In this document: positions 7,766 to 15,280 of the stretch, one piece after another | How the letters are laid out: the number at the start of each line of letters is the position of its first letter | Numbering within the stretch: the stretch's first letter is position 1 | Assembly (NCBI GenBank): GCA_000434235.1 | Contig: FR892008.1 | Location: 56,987 to 74,556, forward strand | DNA length: 17,570 nt | Reading direction: 5' to 3' | Origin: Alistipes sp. CAG:268 | Lineage (GTDB): Bacteria; Bacteroidota; Bacteroidia; Bacteroidales; Rikenellaceae | The notes under the pieces: generated by a model | Seen by the model: the letters and a program-made list of their open reading frames with translations, nothing else | Told to the model about the DNA's origin: nothing | Database searches by the model: none | Position numbers and translations under genes: made by a program

Positions 7766-8797
7766 ATGACCCGTTTTGCCAAAACATTCTTCTGGTTCCT
7801 GGTCCTCGTGCTGATCGCATGGCAGCTGCCGTGGGCGGTCAATTACCTCACGGTGAAGCCGGCGAACACCCCCTTCACCCTCTACAGCGAGGTGCTCGGC
7901 GACTTCGCCCTGATCCGCCACCGCGACAAGGAGATCGAATACCTCGACCGCGCAGGCAACCGCTACTCGCGGCGCGAGTTCGACTCGCTGCTGCCGCTCT
8001 TCTACGCCCGCCAGCTGGTGGCCGACGGCCGCTTCCCCGACTCGATCGCCGGACGCGCGGTCACGCTGCGCGAGGTGCAGAACGCCTCGTTCTTCTTCCG
8101 CTCGTCGCCCAAGGAGGTGAACCGCCCCGAATCGGGCATCCGCTTCCTGCTCGAGTCGAGCTCGGGGCGGGTCGATCTCGAGATGCCCTCCGACGCCTTC
8201 CGCCTGTCGGACGGCGGGATCGAGTTCATCGACATGGCCTCGAACCGCATCGACACGGCCAAGAGCCGGCGATTCACGCAGACGATGCTCCGCAAGGGGG
8301 TGCACTTCCCCGTAGGCGAGGTATCGGGCAACCCCACCGCCCGCAAGGAGTACGACGAGGGCTACGTGCTGCTCGACGCCGACCGGCGGCTGTTCCACCT
8401 CAAGATGGTGCAGGGACGCCCCTACGTGCGGGCGGTCGAACTGCCCGAAGGGGTGCGGCCCCGGCACCTGTTCATCACCGAGTTCCGCGGCCGGCAGACG
8501 CTCGCGCTGCTGACCGACGATGCACACCGCCTCTACGCCGTCACCATGCCGGGCTATGCGGTCCGGCCGGTAGGCCGCGTGCGGTTCGACCCCGAGCGAG
8601 AGTCGATGACGATCATCGCGACGCTGATGCACTGGACGGTCGGCGTGGAGAACGGCCGCACCGAACGGCTCTACGCCATCGCGGCCGACGACCTCTCGGA
8701 GCTCGACACGATAAGCCGTTCGGTGGAGGCGAGCCGCATGCCGGGGCTCTCGTTCACCTCTGCGGACGACCGCTATGTGAAGCCGCGCCTGCGGTGA
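7766..8797 (+). CDS. DUF4857 family membrane-anchored protein
   Basis: The protein is 343 residues long, with one N-terminal membrane helix at ~7-25 (FFWFLVLVLIAWQLPWAV) and a large part outside the membrane. That part is rich in beta-like repeats (EVLGDFALIRHRDKEIEYLD, YVLLDADRRLFHLKMVQGR, LFITEFRGRQTLALLTDD), suggesting a propeller-like fold exposed to the periplasm. It matches my memory of DUF4857, a Bacteroidota family found next to ABC-2 genes; the family's function is not known. It is the last gene of the rightward operon. I infer a periplasmic accessory or sensor part of the ABC transporter. Confidence 0.8.
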   Translation: MTRFAKTFFWFLVLVLIAWQLPWAVNYLTVKPANTPFTLYSEVLGDFALIRHRDKEIEYLDRAGNRYSRREFDSLLPLFYARQLVADGRFPDSIAGRAVTLREVQNASFFFRSSPKEVNRPESGIRFLLESSSGRVDLEMPSDAFRLSDGGIEFIDMASNRIDTAKSRRFTQTMLRKGVHFPVGEVSGNPTARKEYDEGYVLLDADRRLFHLKMVQGRPYVRAVELPEGVRPRHLFITEFRGRQTLALLTDDAHRLYAVTMPGYAVRPVGRVRFDPERESMTIIATLMHWTVGVENGRTERLYAIAADDLSELDTISRSVEASRMPGLSFTSADDRYVKPRLR

Positions 8798-8820
8798 TCG
8801 GGGGAAACCGACTGAAACAC

Positions 8821-8865
8821 AAGAGGCCGTATCCGGCGGTATTCCGACCGGCTGCGGCCCCTTTT
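8821..8865. terminator. Hairpin between convergent operons
   Basis: GGCCG (8825-8829) pairs with CGGCC (8855-8859). The stem extends outward by AAG/CTT across one mismatch and inward by a G-U and an A-T pair, then CCGG/CCGG. On the plus strand it runs into CTTTTC. On the minus strand it is followed by TCTTGTGTTTC. It could terminate either operon and suits the pilus operon, whose last stop codon is at 8879. Confidence 0.5.
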
Positions 8866-8878
8866 CACGGGCGGCGCC

Positions 8879-9826
8879 TCATTCGAGGCGGCTCCCGGCA
8901 GCAGCAAATCCAACACGGCCGAAAGCGGCCCGGCCAGCAGCGGCGGAGACGGAAAGGTCTCCGCCGCTGCCGTTTTCATCCGCATTCCCCGAACACGCTT
9001 CGTCGAGTACCAGCCAGGTAATCTGGTTGGGATAGATCGGGATACGCCCCGAGGTTGAGCGGAGCGAATAAACACGCTGCAGCCCCCACGAATAGGTCAG
9101 CGTCAGCCGCCCCTTGCCGGTAAGGTCCTCGACAGGGAGCAGGTTGATGCTGATCCGGTAGTCGGAGGTCCTGGACGGACGGTCGCTCTTCGAGAGTTGT
9201 ATCTCGCTACCCGTGGCAATGACCCTGCCGCCCGTGCCGTCGTTGAAATAGATCTTCGACAGGCCGGCTGCCTCAAGTTTCACGGTCTTGATCTCCCCGT
9301 ACGTGTTGTCCAGCCGGATCTGCAACGCCCCGTTCTGCCGGGTCAGAACCACGGAGTAGGAGCTCGACCCGGCCGAAGCCTTGAACGAGAGGATGCTCCG
9401 GAAGATCTCGTTCGAGGTCTGCACTCCCGAGAGATAGGTTGCCGTGGCATCCGAATAGGCCGGGCGCGTCGAGGTGCAGTCGGGCAGCGCCGGCTGCTGC
9501 CGTTTGGGCACCGCCAGGAAGACGAACCGGTAGGCGGTCCCGGCAGTCAGTCCGCCGAGCGACAGGCTTCCGCCCGTCAGCGTCTGCTCGCCGGAATAGA
9601 CGTAGCGGCCGCCGCCCGGAGTCTCCTCGCGGAACAGGTAGACTTTGGCCGAATAGACGGTCGGGTCGAGCGCCTCGGGCGCCCTGGTCGGCGCCTGGAG
9701 CGCCACATCGAACTCGACCTGCACGGCCGGTGCGGCCGGATCGTCCGGCACGCCGCACGAAACGGATCCGGCAGCAAGCCCGATCCAGCACATCGCCAAT
9801 AAAACTCGCGGTTTCATGTCTCTCAT
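8879..9826 (-). CDS. Fimbrillin-related lipoprotein, last gene of the pilus operon
   Basis: The protein is about 315 residues long. The ATG at 9826, or the in-frame ATG at 9817, starts a lipoprotein signal ending in LAAGSVSC (C24 from the first Met). A TRA motif (QAPTRAPEA, R48) follows, at the place where type V pilins are cut by an Arg-specific protease. Then come a beta-rich domain (AKVYLFREETPGGGRYVYSG, LTAGTAYRFVFLAVPKRQ) and a second one (SYSVVLTRQNGALQIRLDN, DYRISINLLPVEDL). This resembles FimB/Mfa2-type or fimbrillin-like lipoproteins, but I cannot assign a named family. The C-terminus (after WLVLDEAC) is a Gly/Ala/Ser-rich tail encoded partly by a strong hairpin and may not be conserved. 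It starts 11 bases after the preceding stop. A role as tip or accessory pilus subunit is inferred. Confidence 0.75.
   Translation of the reverse strand: MRDMKPRVLLAMCWIGLAAGSVSCGVPDDPAAPAVQVEFDVALQAPTRAPEALDPTVYSAKVYLFREETPGGGRYVYSGEQTLTGGSLSLGGLTAGTAYRFVFLAVPKRQQPALPDCTSTRPAYSDATATYLSGVQTSNEIFRSILSFKASAGSSSYSVVLTRQNGALQIRLDNTYGEIKTVKLEAAGLSKIYFNDGTGGRVIATGSEIQLSKSDRPSRTSDYRISINLLPVEDLTGKGRLTLTYSWGLQRVYSLRSTSGRIPIYPNQITWLVLDEACSGNADENGSGGDLSVSAAAGRAAFGRVGFAAAGSRLE
8937..8976 (+). terminator. Strong terminator-like hairpin inside the 3' end of the opposite-strand gene
   Basis: A perfect 14-base-pair stem (8937-8950 with 8957-8970) closes a 6-base loop GGAAAG. On the plus strand CGTTTTC follows, giving a typical intrinsic terminator for the rightward operon that ends at 8797. 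On the minus strand the sequence after the stem is TGGCCG, without a T run. The hairpin overlaps the last coding ~30 residues of the lipoprotein gene on the minus strand. Confidence 0.65.
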
Positions 9827-9837
9827 GTTTTTGTCGG

Positions 9838-11331
9838 TTACTGCAGCGACCCGCCGGGATGCTCGCCCCACTCGGGGTCCACGTTCACTCCGTGCGACGG
9901 ATTGCCGATCGCACCTCCGTAGTATTCGTTCCAGAAGGGGTCGATGCGGATCGTGATCTGTGCCCCGCCCTCCGACCTGAGGTCGATCGGGAGATCGTCC
10001 GCCGCATCGAGGCGCGTTCCGTCGGCGGAGAAGGCCCGCCGTCCGATGCTGTAGAAGTGGTTGGCCAGAAGCGGGAAACGGAGCGGATCGCAAGCACTGT
10101 CGTCGGTCGCCAGCCTAATCGGCCGCCACTCGAGGGCGATGCGTCGCCCGCCCGACCCCTCCTCGCCGAGGAAGACCAGGTAGAGGCTCCGGTCGTAGTG
10201 CTCCCCGGAATCGGAGCCGGCCTCCTCCGGCTCCGCCTGGGGCAGGACGAATCCGCCCTGCAGCAAGGCGTCGGGATGAGCCGTATTCCCGGGCGTGAGG
10301 TTCGTGTAGATACCATCACGGACCTCGGCGTGATCGGGAATGGCGACCTCGAGCAGGCTGTATGCGGGCAGCGGCGGATTCGGACAGTCCGGGGCGGCAG
10401 TCTGTGCGGAGACGGCGGTCAGGGTCCCCGCGACGGCGCTCCGGTCCCAGAGGCGCACGCGGTCCGAGAGTCTGCCCCCGCGGACGACGGCAAGGCCCGT
10501 CACCGGCACATCGGCGGTATGGTGCGTCCCCAAGGCATCGTGCACACAGGCACGGATCGTGGCCGGAATGTGCTCGACGTAAAGCAGGATGCCGGCCACG
10601 GCGCGCTCGAGCCCGATTGCACAACGGAAAGCCGTGCGGGAGCCGTCCACGCGGACGGGGTCGGAGGTGCTGCCGCAGAAGAGCTCGGTCGCTGCAAGCG
10701 GAGAGGTCCGGACACAGGCCAGGGTTGCATCCTCGAGGCGGGTGGTTCCGGCCGTCCATCCCGCCCACTCCCAGTCGGCGACGGCGACATTGGGATCGGC
10801 CAGCGAGCGGACTCCCGACACATGCTGGTCATCGCGGGCGATGGCCAGGAAGCGGTACTCCCCGGGATCGAGGCGGACCCTCCCGACCCATGCATGCGCC
10901 TCGTCGGCGTTCTCTTCGCCGCCCCACCAGACCACATAGGGACTGATCCCGAACTTGAGGGTGAACTCCTCGGCCGAAAGGCAGTCGAGCGGCCGTCCCT
11001 GCGCGTCGAGGGGTTTGACGTAGACGTAGTCGCCCGAGGCGTTGCGGCGGAAAAAGTATACCCGCACGTCGTTCACCTGTTGCCAGTCGTTGCTGCTCAG
11101 CACCGTCCGGGGCGGTTCGCGCCGCGGAAGCAGCGAGCCGTCGGGGACGAACGTCCGTGCGGCGGCATCGCTCCGCACCGAAGCGGAAAGCTCGGCATCG
11201 GTCCCCAGCAGGAACTCCACCTCGACGGACGGCATGCCGTCCGGAGCGGATTCGGCGCCATCGGGGATGCCGGACGTGCAGCCACCCAGCATCAGGGCAA
11301 GGAGAATCGGTATGGAAACGAAACGTTTCAT
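9838..11331 (-). CDS. Large fimbrillin-like lipoprotein, possible pilus tip subunit
   Basis: The protein is 497 residues long. The ATG at 11331 starts MKRFVSIPILLALMLGGC (lipidation at C18); frames further upstream overlap the preceding gene's end and are not used. The N-terminal domain has the fimbrillin strand pattern (VNDVRVYFFRRNASGDYVYV, then WVGRVRLDPGEYRFLAIARD). The middle carries AFRCAIGLERAVAGILLYVE, the repeated Arg-Ala-Val-Ala strand of these folds. Near the end, LLANHFYSIGRR fits the R/NHLYSIG motif of Mfa-like proteins, followed by DDLPIDL and ITIRIDPFWNEYY. Unlike its two upstream neighbours it does not end in a short final strand but in a Gly/His/Pro-rich tail (HGVNVDPEWGEHPGGSLQ). 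It lies 49 bases from the upstream gene and 11 from the downstream one. The fimbrillin-like call is good; the tip role is inferred from size, order and tail. Confidence 0.78.
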   Translation of the reverse strand: MKRFVSIPILLALMLGGCTSGIPDGAESAPDGMPSVEVEFLLGTDAELSASVRSDAAARTFVPDGSLLPRREPPRTVLSSNDWQQVNDVRVYFFRRNASGDYVYVKPLDAQGRPLDCLSAEEFTLKFGISPYVVWWGGEENADEAHAWVGRVRLDPGEYRFLAIARDDQHVSGVRSLADPNVAVADWEWAGWTAGTTRLEDATLACVRTSPLAATELFCGSTSDPVRVDGSRTAFRCAIGLERAVAGILLYVEHIPATIRACVHDALGTHHTADVPVTGLAVVRGGRLSDRVRLWDRSAVAGTLTAVSAQTAAPDCPNPPLPAYSLLEVAIPDHAEVRDGIYTNLTPGNTAHPDALLQGGFVLPQAEPEEAGSDSGEHYDRSLYLVFLGEEGSGGRRIALEWRPIRLATDDSACDPLRFPLLANHFYSIGRRAFSADGTRLDAADDLPIDLRSEGGAQITIRIDPFWNEYYGGAIGNPSHGVNVDPEWGEHPGGSLQ

Positions 11332-11380
11332 CTCATCGGCGGATAGCAGGTTGCGGACCGGAGTACATCCAGCCCCGGAA

Positions 11381-12814
11381 TCAATTGAAAATAATGGAGT
11401 TCTGGATCTGCCACTGGTGGTTTGCATTCAGCACCAACACACCGGCGGCACTCAGATCGACGGGTACATCCTCGCCATAGCTCTGCGACTGGCTCTTCTC
11501 GCCCATCGTATAGAGGCGGTTGCGGACGATGCTGAAGCAGGTCTCCGTATCGAGGTTCTCGACGTGCGTGACGAGCGTACGCCCCTCGGGGCCGTCGGGA
11601 AGCGAGACGAGCGTACGGTCCTGGTCCGTACCCTCGAAATCGCGCAGGGCCACGTCCCAGTACGTGACAACCGCGCCTGCGGCATCGAGCAGCTGCATCT
11701 GGAAAGTCGGGGTGCCCGACACCACATCGTCATGCGTCATGGCCACCGAGATCCAGAACTTCTCGCCGAAGACCGTACCCTGCGGCAGCGAGATCGTCCC
11801 CTGCGGGTAGGTCTCCGCGTCCATCTGCCAGTTGTCGTCGCCATCGTCCAGATAGCCGTCGCCGTTCGCATCGAACGGCAGCAGCGGCTGCTCCGCATTC
11901 CCGGGGAACCACTTGCAAAGGTCGATCCGGTAGACCACGAAGGCGTCGTCGCGCGACGATCCGGCCAGACGGGCGTCGTAGTCCGTCCGCGGATTCATGC
12001 CGTTGATCACATTGTCCTTGCTGAAGTCGAACAGGTCGTCCAGACCGCGGAACCCGCCGAAAATCAGGCTGCGGTTGCGCCGCGTGGCCACCAGCCGCAG
12101 CGCGGCCACATCGCGGCCCGAAACCCGCACGGGAATGCGCGTGAAGTAGCCGAAGGTGCCGGCCACCTGGCGGCGGGCGACCAGCACGCCCTGCCCGACG
12201 GTCGTGCCGTTGCCGCGGCCCGAGAGGATGGCCCCGTCCCGGACCTCGAACAGTTCGGCTCCGGCGAAGATCTCCTCGGCAGAGCCGCCCGCCGGCACGG
12301 ATGCCACCTCGGTGCGGTTGTAGACATCGCCAACCTCGAAGTCCCGGAAGGGCTCGTAGCCGCCGAAGGTCCCCGACTGGTATCCGATGACATAGGCCAT
12401 GTAGGTATGTCCCTCTTCGAGGCACTCGTCGCCACTCAGCGTGACGGTGGCATAGCGGCCCTGGCCGCTCTCGAGGCTCCAGGGAATGCTGGCCATGTTG
12501 TCCGGGCTGCTCCAGCTGCCGATCGTACGTTTGAAGACGACCCGTGCCGGAGAGGCATACTCGACAATGATGATGCTCAGGAGGTCGAAGGTCTGCGTCG
12601 GTGCCACGCTCGATATGGGCCGGCGCGTGGCGACGGGCACATCGACCCCCTCGCCCCCGGTGAAGAGCTCGCCCATGCTCTCCACGGCGACGATGAAGTG
12701 CTGTTCGGCTGCGGCCGAGCCCGACGTTCCCCCGCCGGTGTACGGTTTCTCGCCGCACGAGAGGCAGAGGAGCGCTGCAGCCACGCCCGCACCGATCTGT
12801 CCGAAGCGTTTCAT
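11381..12814 (-). CDS. Fimbrillin-like lipoprotein with calcium-loop motif, second pilin
   Basis: The protein is 477 residues long and starts MKRFGQIGAGVAAALLCLSC (lipidation at C20). An Arg pair (VPVATRRPISS, R64-R65) lies where pilin pro-peptides are cut. Fimbrillin-type strands follow (HTYMAYVIGYQSGTFGGYEP, ELFEVRDGAILSG, RRQVAGTFGYFTRIPVRVSG). Residues 315-323 read DANGDGYLD, an EF-hand or dockerin-like calcium loop inside an Asp-rich stretch running to DDGDDNW. The C-terminal region has FSIVRNRLYTMGEK, the conserved RNxLYxxG motif, and ends with LNANHQWQIQNSIIFN, similar in layout to the end of the first pilin. The downstream gene starts 49 bases on. The ATG at 12814 is fixed by the signal peptide. 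Alternative: an accessory rather than a shaft subunit. Confidence 0.82.
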   Translation of the reverse strand: MKRFGQIGAGVAAALLCLSCGEKPYTGGGTSGSAAAEQHFIVAVESMGELFTGGEGVDVPVATRRPISSVAPTQTFDLLSIIIVEYASPARVVFKRTIGSWSSPDNMASIPWSLESGQGRYATVTLSGDECLEEGHTYMAYVIGYQSGTFGGYEPFRDFEVGDVYNRTEVASVPAGGSAEEIFAGAELFEVRDGAILSGRGNGTTVGQGVLVARRQVAGTFGYFTRIPVRVSGRDVAALRLVATRRNRSLIFGGFRGLDDLFDFSKDNVINGMNPRTDYDARLAGSSRDDAFVVYRIDLCKWFPGNAEQPLLPFDANGDGYLDDGDDNWQMDAETYPQGTISLPQGTVFGEKFWISVAMTHDDVVSGTPTFQMQLLDAAGAVVTYWDVALRDFEGTDQDRTLVSLPDGPEGRTLVTHVENLDTETCFSIVRNRLYTMGEKSQSQSYGEDVPVDLSAAGVLVLNANHQWQIQNSIIFN

Positions 12815-12864
12815 GGTCCGTTGGTATTGCGTTTCCGAATGGCGGAGGGCCCCCGCCGGCATGT

Positions 12865-12893
12865 TCCGGCGCCACCCCGACGGCGGCGCCGGA
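12865..12893. other. Intercistronic hairpin between two pilin genes
   Basis: TCCGGCGCC (12865-12873) and GGCGCCGGA (12885-12893) form a perfect 9-base-pair stem with an 11-base loop, 15 bases after the stop of the first pilin. The minus strand shows no T run behind it. It is therefore more likely an mRNA-stabilising or attenuating element than a full terminator. A second small GC hairpin (around 12841-12857) follows in the direction of transcription. Confidence 0.55.
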
Positions 12894-12907
12894 CGCCGGA
12901 GCGGAGA

Positions 12908-14185
12908 CTAATCGATCTCCATGTCGTGGATCACCTCCCAGTTGTCATTGACGATGAGTTTCAGCTCGTGCTTGTTGTCCAGCGAGACGGGCTCGTCGTC
13001 ACCCGTACCCGGATCGGGATCCGTGCCGTGGCCGGGGTCGTTCGTCGCACGCGAACCCAGCCCGTAGAGGTGGTTGCGGACGATATTGTACGAGTTCCCG
13101 TCCTCGGTCACCGATTCGCCGGAGCCGAAGCCGGAGCCGTTCCAGGTATAGAGTGTGTAGGCCTCGGTGTCGGGCAGATTGACGTTCCACTCGCGTTTCA
13201 CCACACCGCCGGCGGTGGTCAGCTGCAGCTTGAGGCTCTGCGTCGCATCCACCCGGGCGAAGGGAATCACGAACTCGCCGGCGAATACGGAACCCTTCTC
13301 GAAGGTGGCCACGCCGTTGTAGCGGGCGGGCTTCCGCCAGTTTGCGTAATCAACGCCCGTATCGATGAGGTTGTCGCCATCGGCATCCTCGATCGAGACG
13401 AACCACTCGGCGAGGTCGATCGTTGCGAGCACCTTGTCGAAGGCCGGATCGGCCGAGGTCCCGTTCACCACAGCTTCCGCAACACCGCTGCCCGTCCCGT
13501 TGTCCGTCAGGTCGAGCGTAGAGAAGTGCCCGAGCACGAGGCGGTTGTTCTCGGCCGACGAAACCAGCCGCAGCCGGGTGCCCTGCTCCATGTAGGGGAT
13601 CTCCCGGGCATAGACGTAGACGCCGGCCACCTGACGGTTGAGCACGATCTCCTTCTTGAAACCCTGGTCCCTGGTGACGGAGAACGATCCGGTCGATCCG
13701 GCAAAGAGCTCCTCGGCGCCCGCATCGGCCGCGAGCGACAGCACGGCGTTCTCCTGGAAGGTGCCGGCCGGAACGAGCGTGCCCGGAATGTCCCCGTAGG
13801 CACTGTCGTTGTGGTAGCCCACGGCAAAGATCCTGTAATCGCCGTCATCGAGCCGGTCGTCGAGCAGGAACTCCGCATACCGGCCGTCGTCGGTGCGGTA
13901 GTCGGCCGACTCGTTCTGCCAGTCGCTGAAGGTCTTCGTGGCCACCACCGTATTGTCGGAGGCCTTCACCACGTACACGACCACATTCTCGATCGTGTGG
14001 TTGGCCTCCGAGCTGAGCAGCGGACGCCCGGCGCGCGTGGCGATCCCGTTGCCGTTGGCCACGGCCAGCGCAATCACCTGGTCTCGGTCCACGTTCGAAC
14101 CGGTGGTCTGTCCGTCGCTCTGCGAACAGGCCTGGAGTGCCAGTGATCCCATCAAAGCCACTCCGAAAAGGTAGATCTGTTTCAT
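12908..14185 (-). CDS. Mfa1/FimA-type fimbrillin lipoprotein, probable main pilin
   Basis: The protein is 425 residues long. MKQIYLFGVALMGSLALQAC gives lipidation at C20, and GIATRAGR (R51) fits the Arg cleavage site of type V pilins. N-terminal domain strands include NVVVYVVKASDNTVVATKTF and DGDYRIFAVGYHNDS. ELFAGSTGSFSV and IVLNRQVAGVYVYAREIPYM are typical of the group. D267-A-D-G-D-N-L-I-D275 is a calcium-loop motif. After NIVRNHLYGLG (~367-377) comes an Asp/Pro/Gly linker and the final strand VNDNWEVIHDMEID. That end is nearly the same as the end of the anchor gene upstream. The ATG at 14185 is chosen for the signal peptide; frames running further upstream overlap the anchor gene. The gap to the anchor is 56 bases and holds an A/T-rich stretch just before the start. 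The fimbrillin class is well supported; main-shaft status is inferred. Confidence 0.86.
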   Translation of the reverse strand: MKQIYLFGVALMGSLALQACSQSDGQTTGSNVDRDQVIALAVANGNGIATRAGRPLLSSEANHTIENVVVYVVKASDNTVVATKTFSDWQNESADYRTDDGRYAEFLLDDRLDDGDYRIFAVGYHNDSAYGDIPGTLVPAGTFQENAVLSLAADAGAEELFAGSTGSFSVTRDQGFKKEIVLNRQVAGVYVYAREIPYMEQGTRLRLVSSAENNRLVLGHFSTLDLTDNGTGSGVAEAVVNGTSADPAFDKVLATIDLAEWFVSIEDADGDNLIDTGVDYANWRKPARYNGVATFEKGSVFAGEFVIPFARVDATQSLKLQLTTAGGVVKREWNVNLPDTEAYTLYTWNGSGFGSGESVTEDGNSYNIVRNHLYGLGSRATNDPGHGTDPDPGTGDDEPVSLDNKHELKLIVNDNWEVIHDMEID

Positions 14186-14241
14186 CGTAACGTTTTTTAT
14201 ATCGGTTAGAAAAAAGGTGTTTCCGTCATGCTGCCGCGCAG

Positions 14242-15267
14242 TCAATCGATCCCCATGCTGTGCAGCAGCTCCCAGTTGTCGTTCACCCGGAGGTAGATGT
14301 CGAAATCGCCGCCGGACTGCTCGCGGTAGACATACCTCAGGATCGTGATCTCGTTGCGTCCCATGGTGATGTTCACGTCCCGGGGCGAGAGCGAGGGCTG
14401 AAGCGTCGCACGCCCGGCCGGGGCCTGCGACTTGTCGATGAACTCGATGCTGAGCGTCGATCCCTCGAACGACGGGGAGGGACACACGAGCGTCTGGGTC
14501 TGGATCTCGTTGCGCACGGTCCAGTCGAGTTCGGTCTGCACGTCGGTCAGTTCGGAGTAGGCAAAGCCGTTGTCCACGAGGCCGAACACCCCGGCGATGG
14601 TCTTCGTCGAGAAGTCGATGTTGTCGGGGATTCCCTCCGCGCGGATGAGCAGGTTGCCCTTCGTACGCTCCATACCGAGCGTGTGGATCTCGGAGCCATA
14701 GCGGTAGTCGAAAGTCGCGCAGGCCAGGTAGATGTCGTTCGCGGCGGTTCCCGACGACTCCATGCCCGCCTCGGTCGATCCGGCGCCCAGCGAGCCCTCG
14801 TCGTCCATGTTGCCCCACACGGTGAGGGTATAGCGCCCGTAGGGAAGCGATGCGGGGAGGACGATCGACTGCGTGGCATCGTCGTTCCGGATGCGGATGT
14901 TGCGCTGCTCGGCAACGGTGCGTCCCGCCTCGTCGTGGACGACATAGTAGAGCGAATGGACATACCGGCGGAACGGGAGGTCGTCGGCCACACGCTCCAT
15001 CATCCCCAGTTTCACGGCATCGTCGATGTTGAAGTAGTTCCGGTCCTTGACCGTCAGCGTGATCTGCAGCGGCGGGCACTCGGGCAGGGTCTCGCGGATG
15101 CAGCCGCCCGAAAAGGCGAGGAGCAGGGCGCAGAGGAGCAGCCCGGCAGCCCGGCTGCGGCGGCCGGCAAACGGGCGGCGTACGGCTCCGGAGCGGAAGG
15201 GGCCCGCAGCCGGCATGTGAGGCCGTGTGTCACGTCGCGGGCGCAAGGATCGTCGTATGGTCTCCAT
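14242..15267 (-). CDS. FimB/Mfa2-family pilus anchor lipoprotein
   Basis: The protein has 341 residues from the ATG at 15267, or 324 from the ATG at 15216. The first start is 13 bases after the DUF3575 stop but gives an unusually long Arg-rich stretch before the hydrophobic AAGLLLCALLLAFSGGC (C56, or C39 from the second start). The mature part opens ECPPLQITLTVKDRNYFNID. It then follows the FimB/Mfa2 pattern: RRYVHSLYYVVHDEAGRTV, a Gly-Arg-Tyr-Thr strand (LPYGRYTLTVWGNMDDEGSL), and the second domain with EFIDKSQAPAGRATLQPSL and EITILRYVY. In Porphyromonas such proteins anchor the pilus to the outer membrane and limit its length. The end, VNDNWELLHSMGID, matches that of the neighbouring pilin at 10 of 14 positions. 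Here the anchor comes before the pilins, unlike mfa1-mfa2. Confidence 0.85.
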   Translation of the reverse strand: METIRRSLRPRRDTRPHMPAAGPFRSGAVRRPFAGRRSRAAGLLLCALLLAFSGGCIRETLPECPPLQITLTVKDRNYFNIDDAVKLGMMERVADDLPFRRYVHSLYYVVHDEAGRTVAEQRNIRIRNDDATQSIVLPASLPYGRYTLTVWGNMDDEGSLGAGSTEAGMESSGTAANDIYLACATFDYRYGSEIHTLGMERTKGNLLIRAEGIPDNIDFSTKTIAGVFGLVDNGFAYSELTDVQTELDWTVRNEIQTQTLVCPSPSFEGSTLSIEFIDKSQAPAGRATLQPSLSPRDVNITMGRNEITILRYVYREQSGGDFDIYLRVNDNWELLHSMGID

Positions 15268-15280
15268 GGTTGCAGCCGTT

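Noticed and set aside
11042..14146. 1034-residue open frame on the plus strand spanning three pilin genes
   Set aside because: It is remarkable in length but runs through the gaps between real genes and has no protein-like segments, only Arg/Val/Gly/His-rich antisense composition.
12908..15079. Fusion of the first pilin with upstream sequence in the same frame
   Set aside because: The upstream part overlaps the anchor gene out of frame, while a perfect lipoprotein signal begins at the ATG at 14185.
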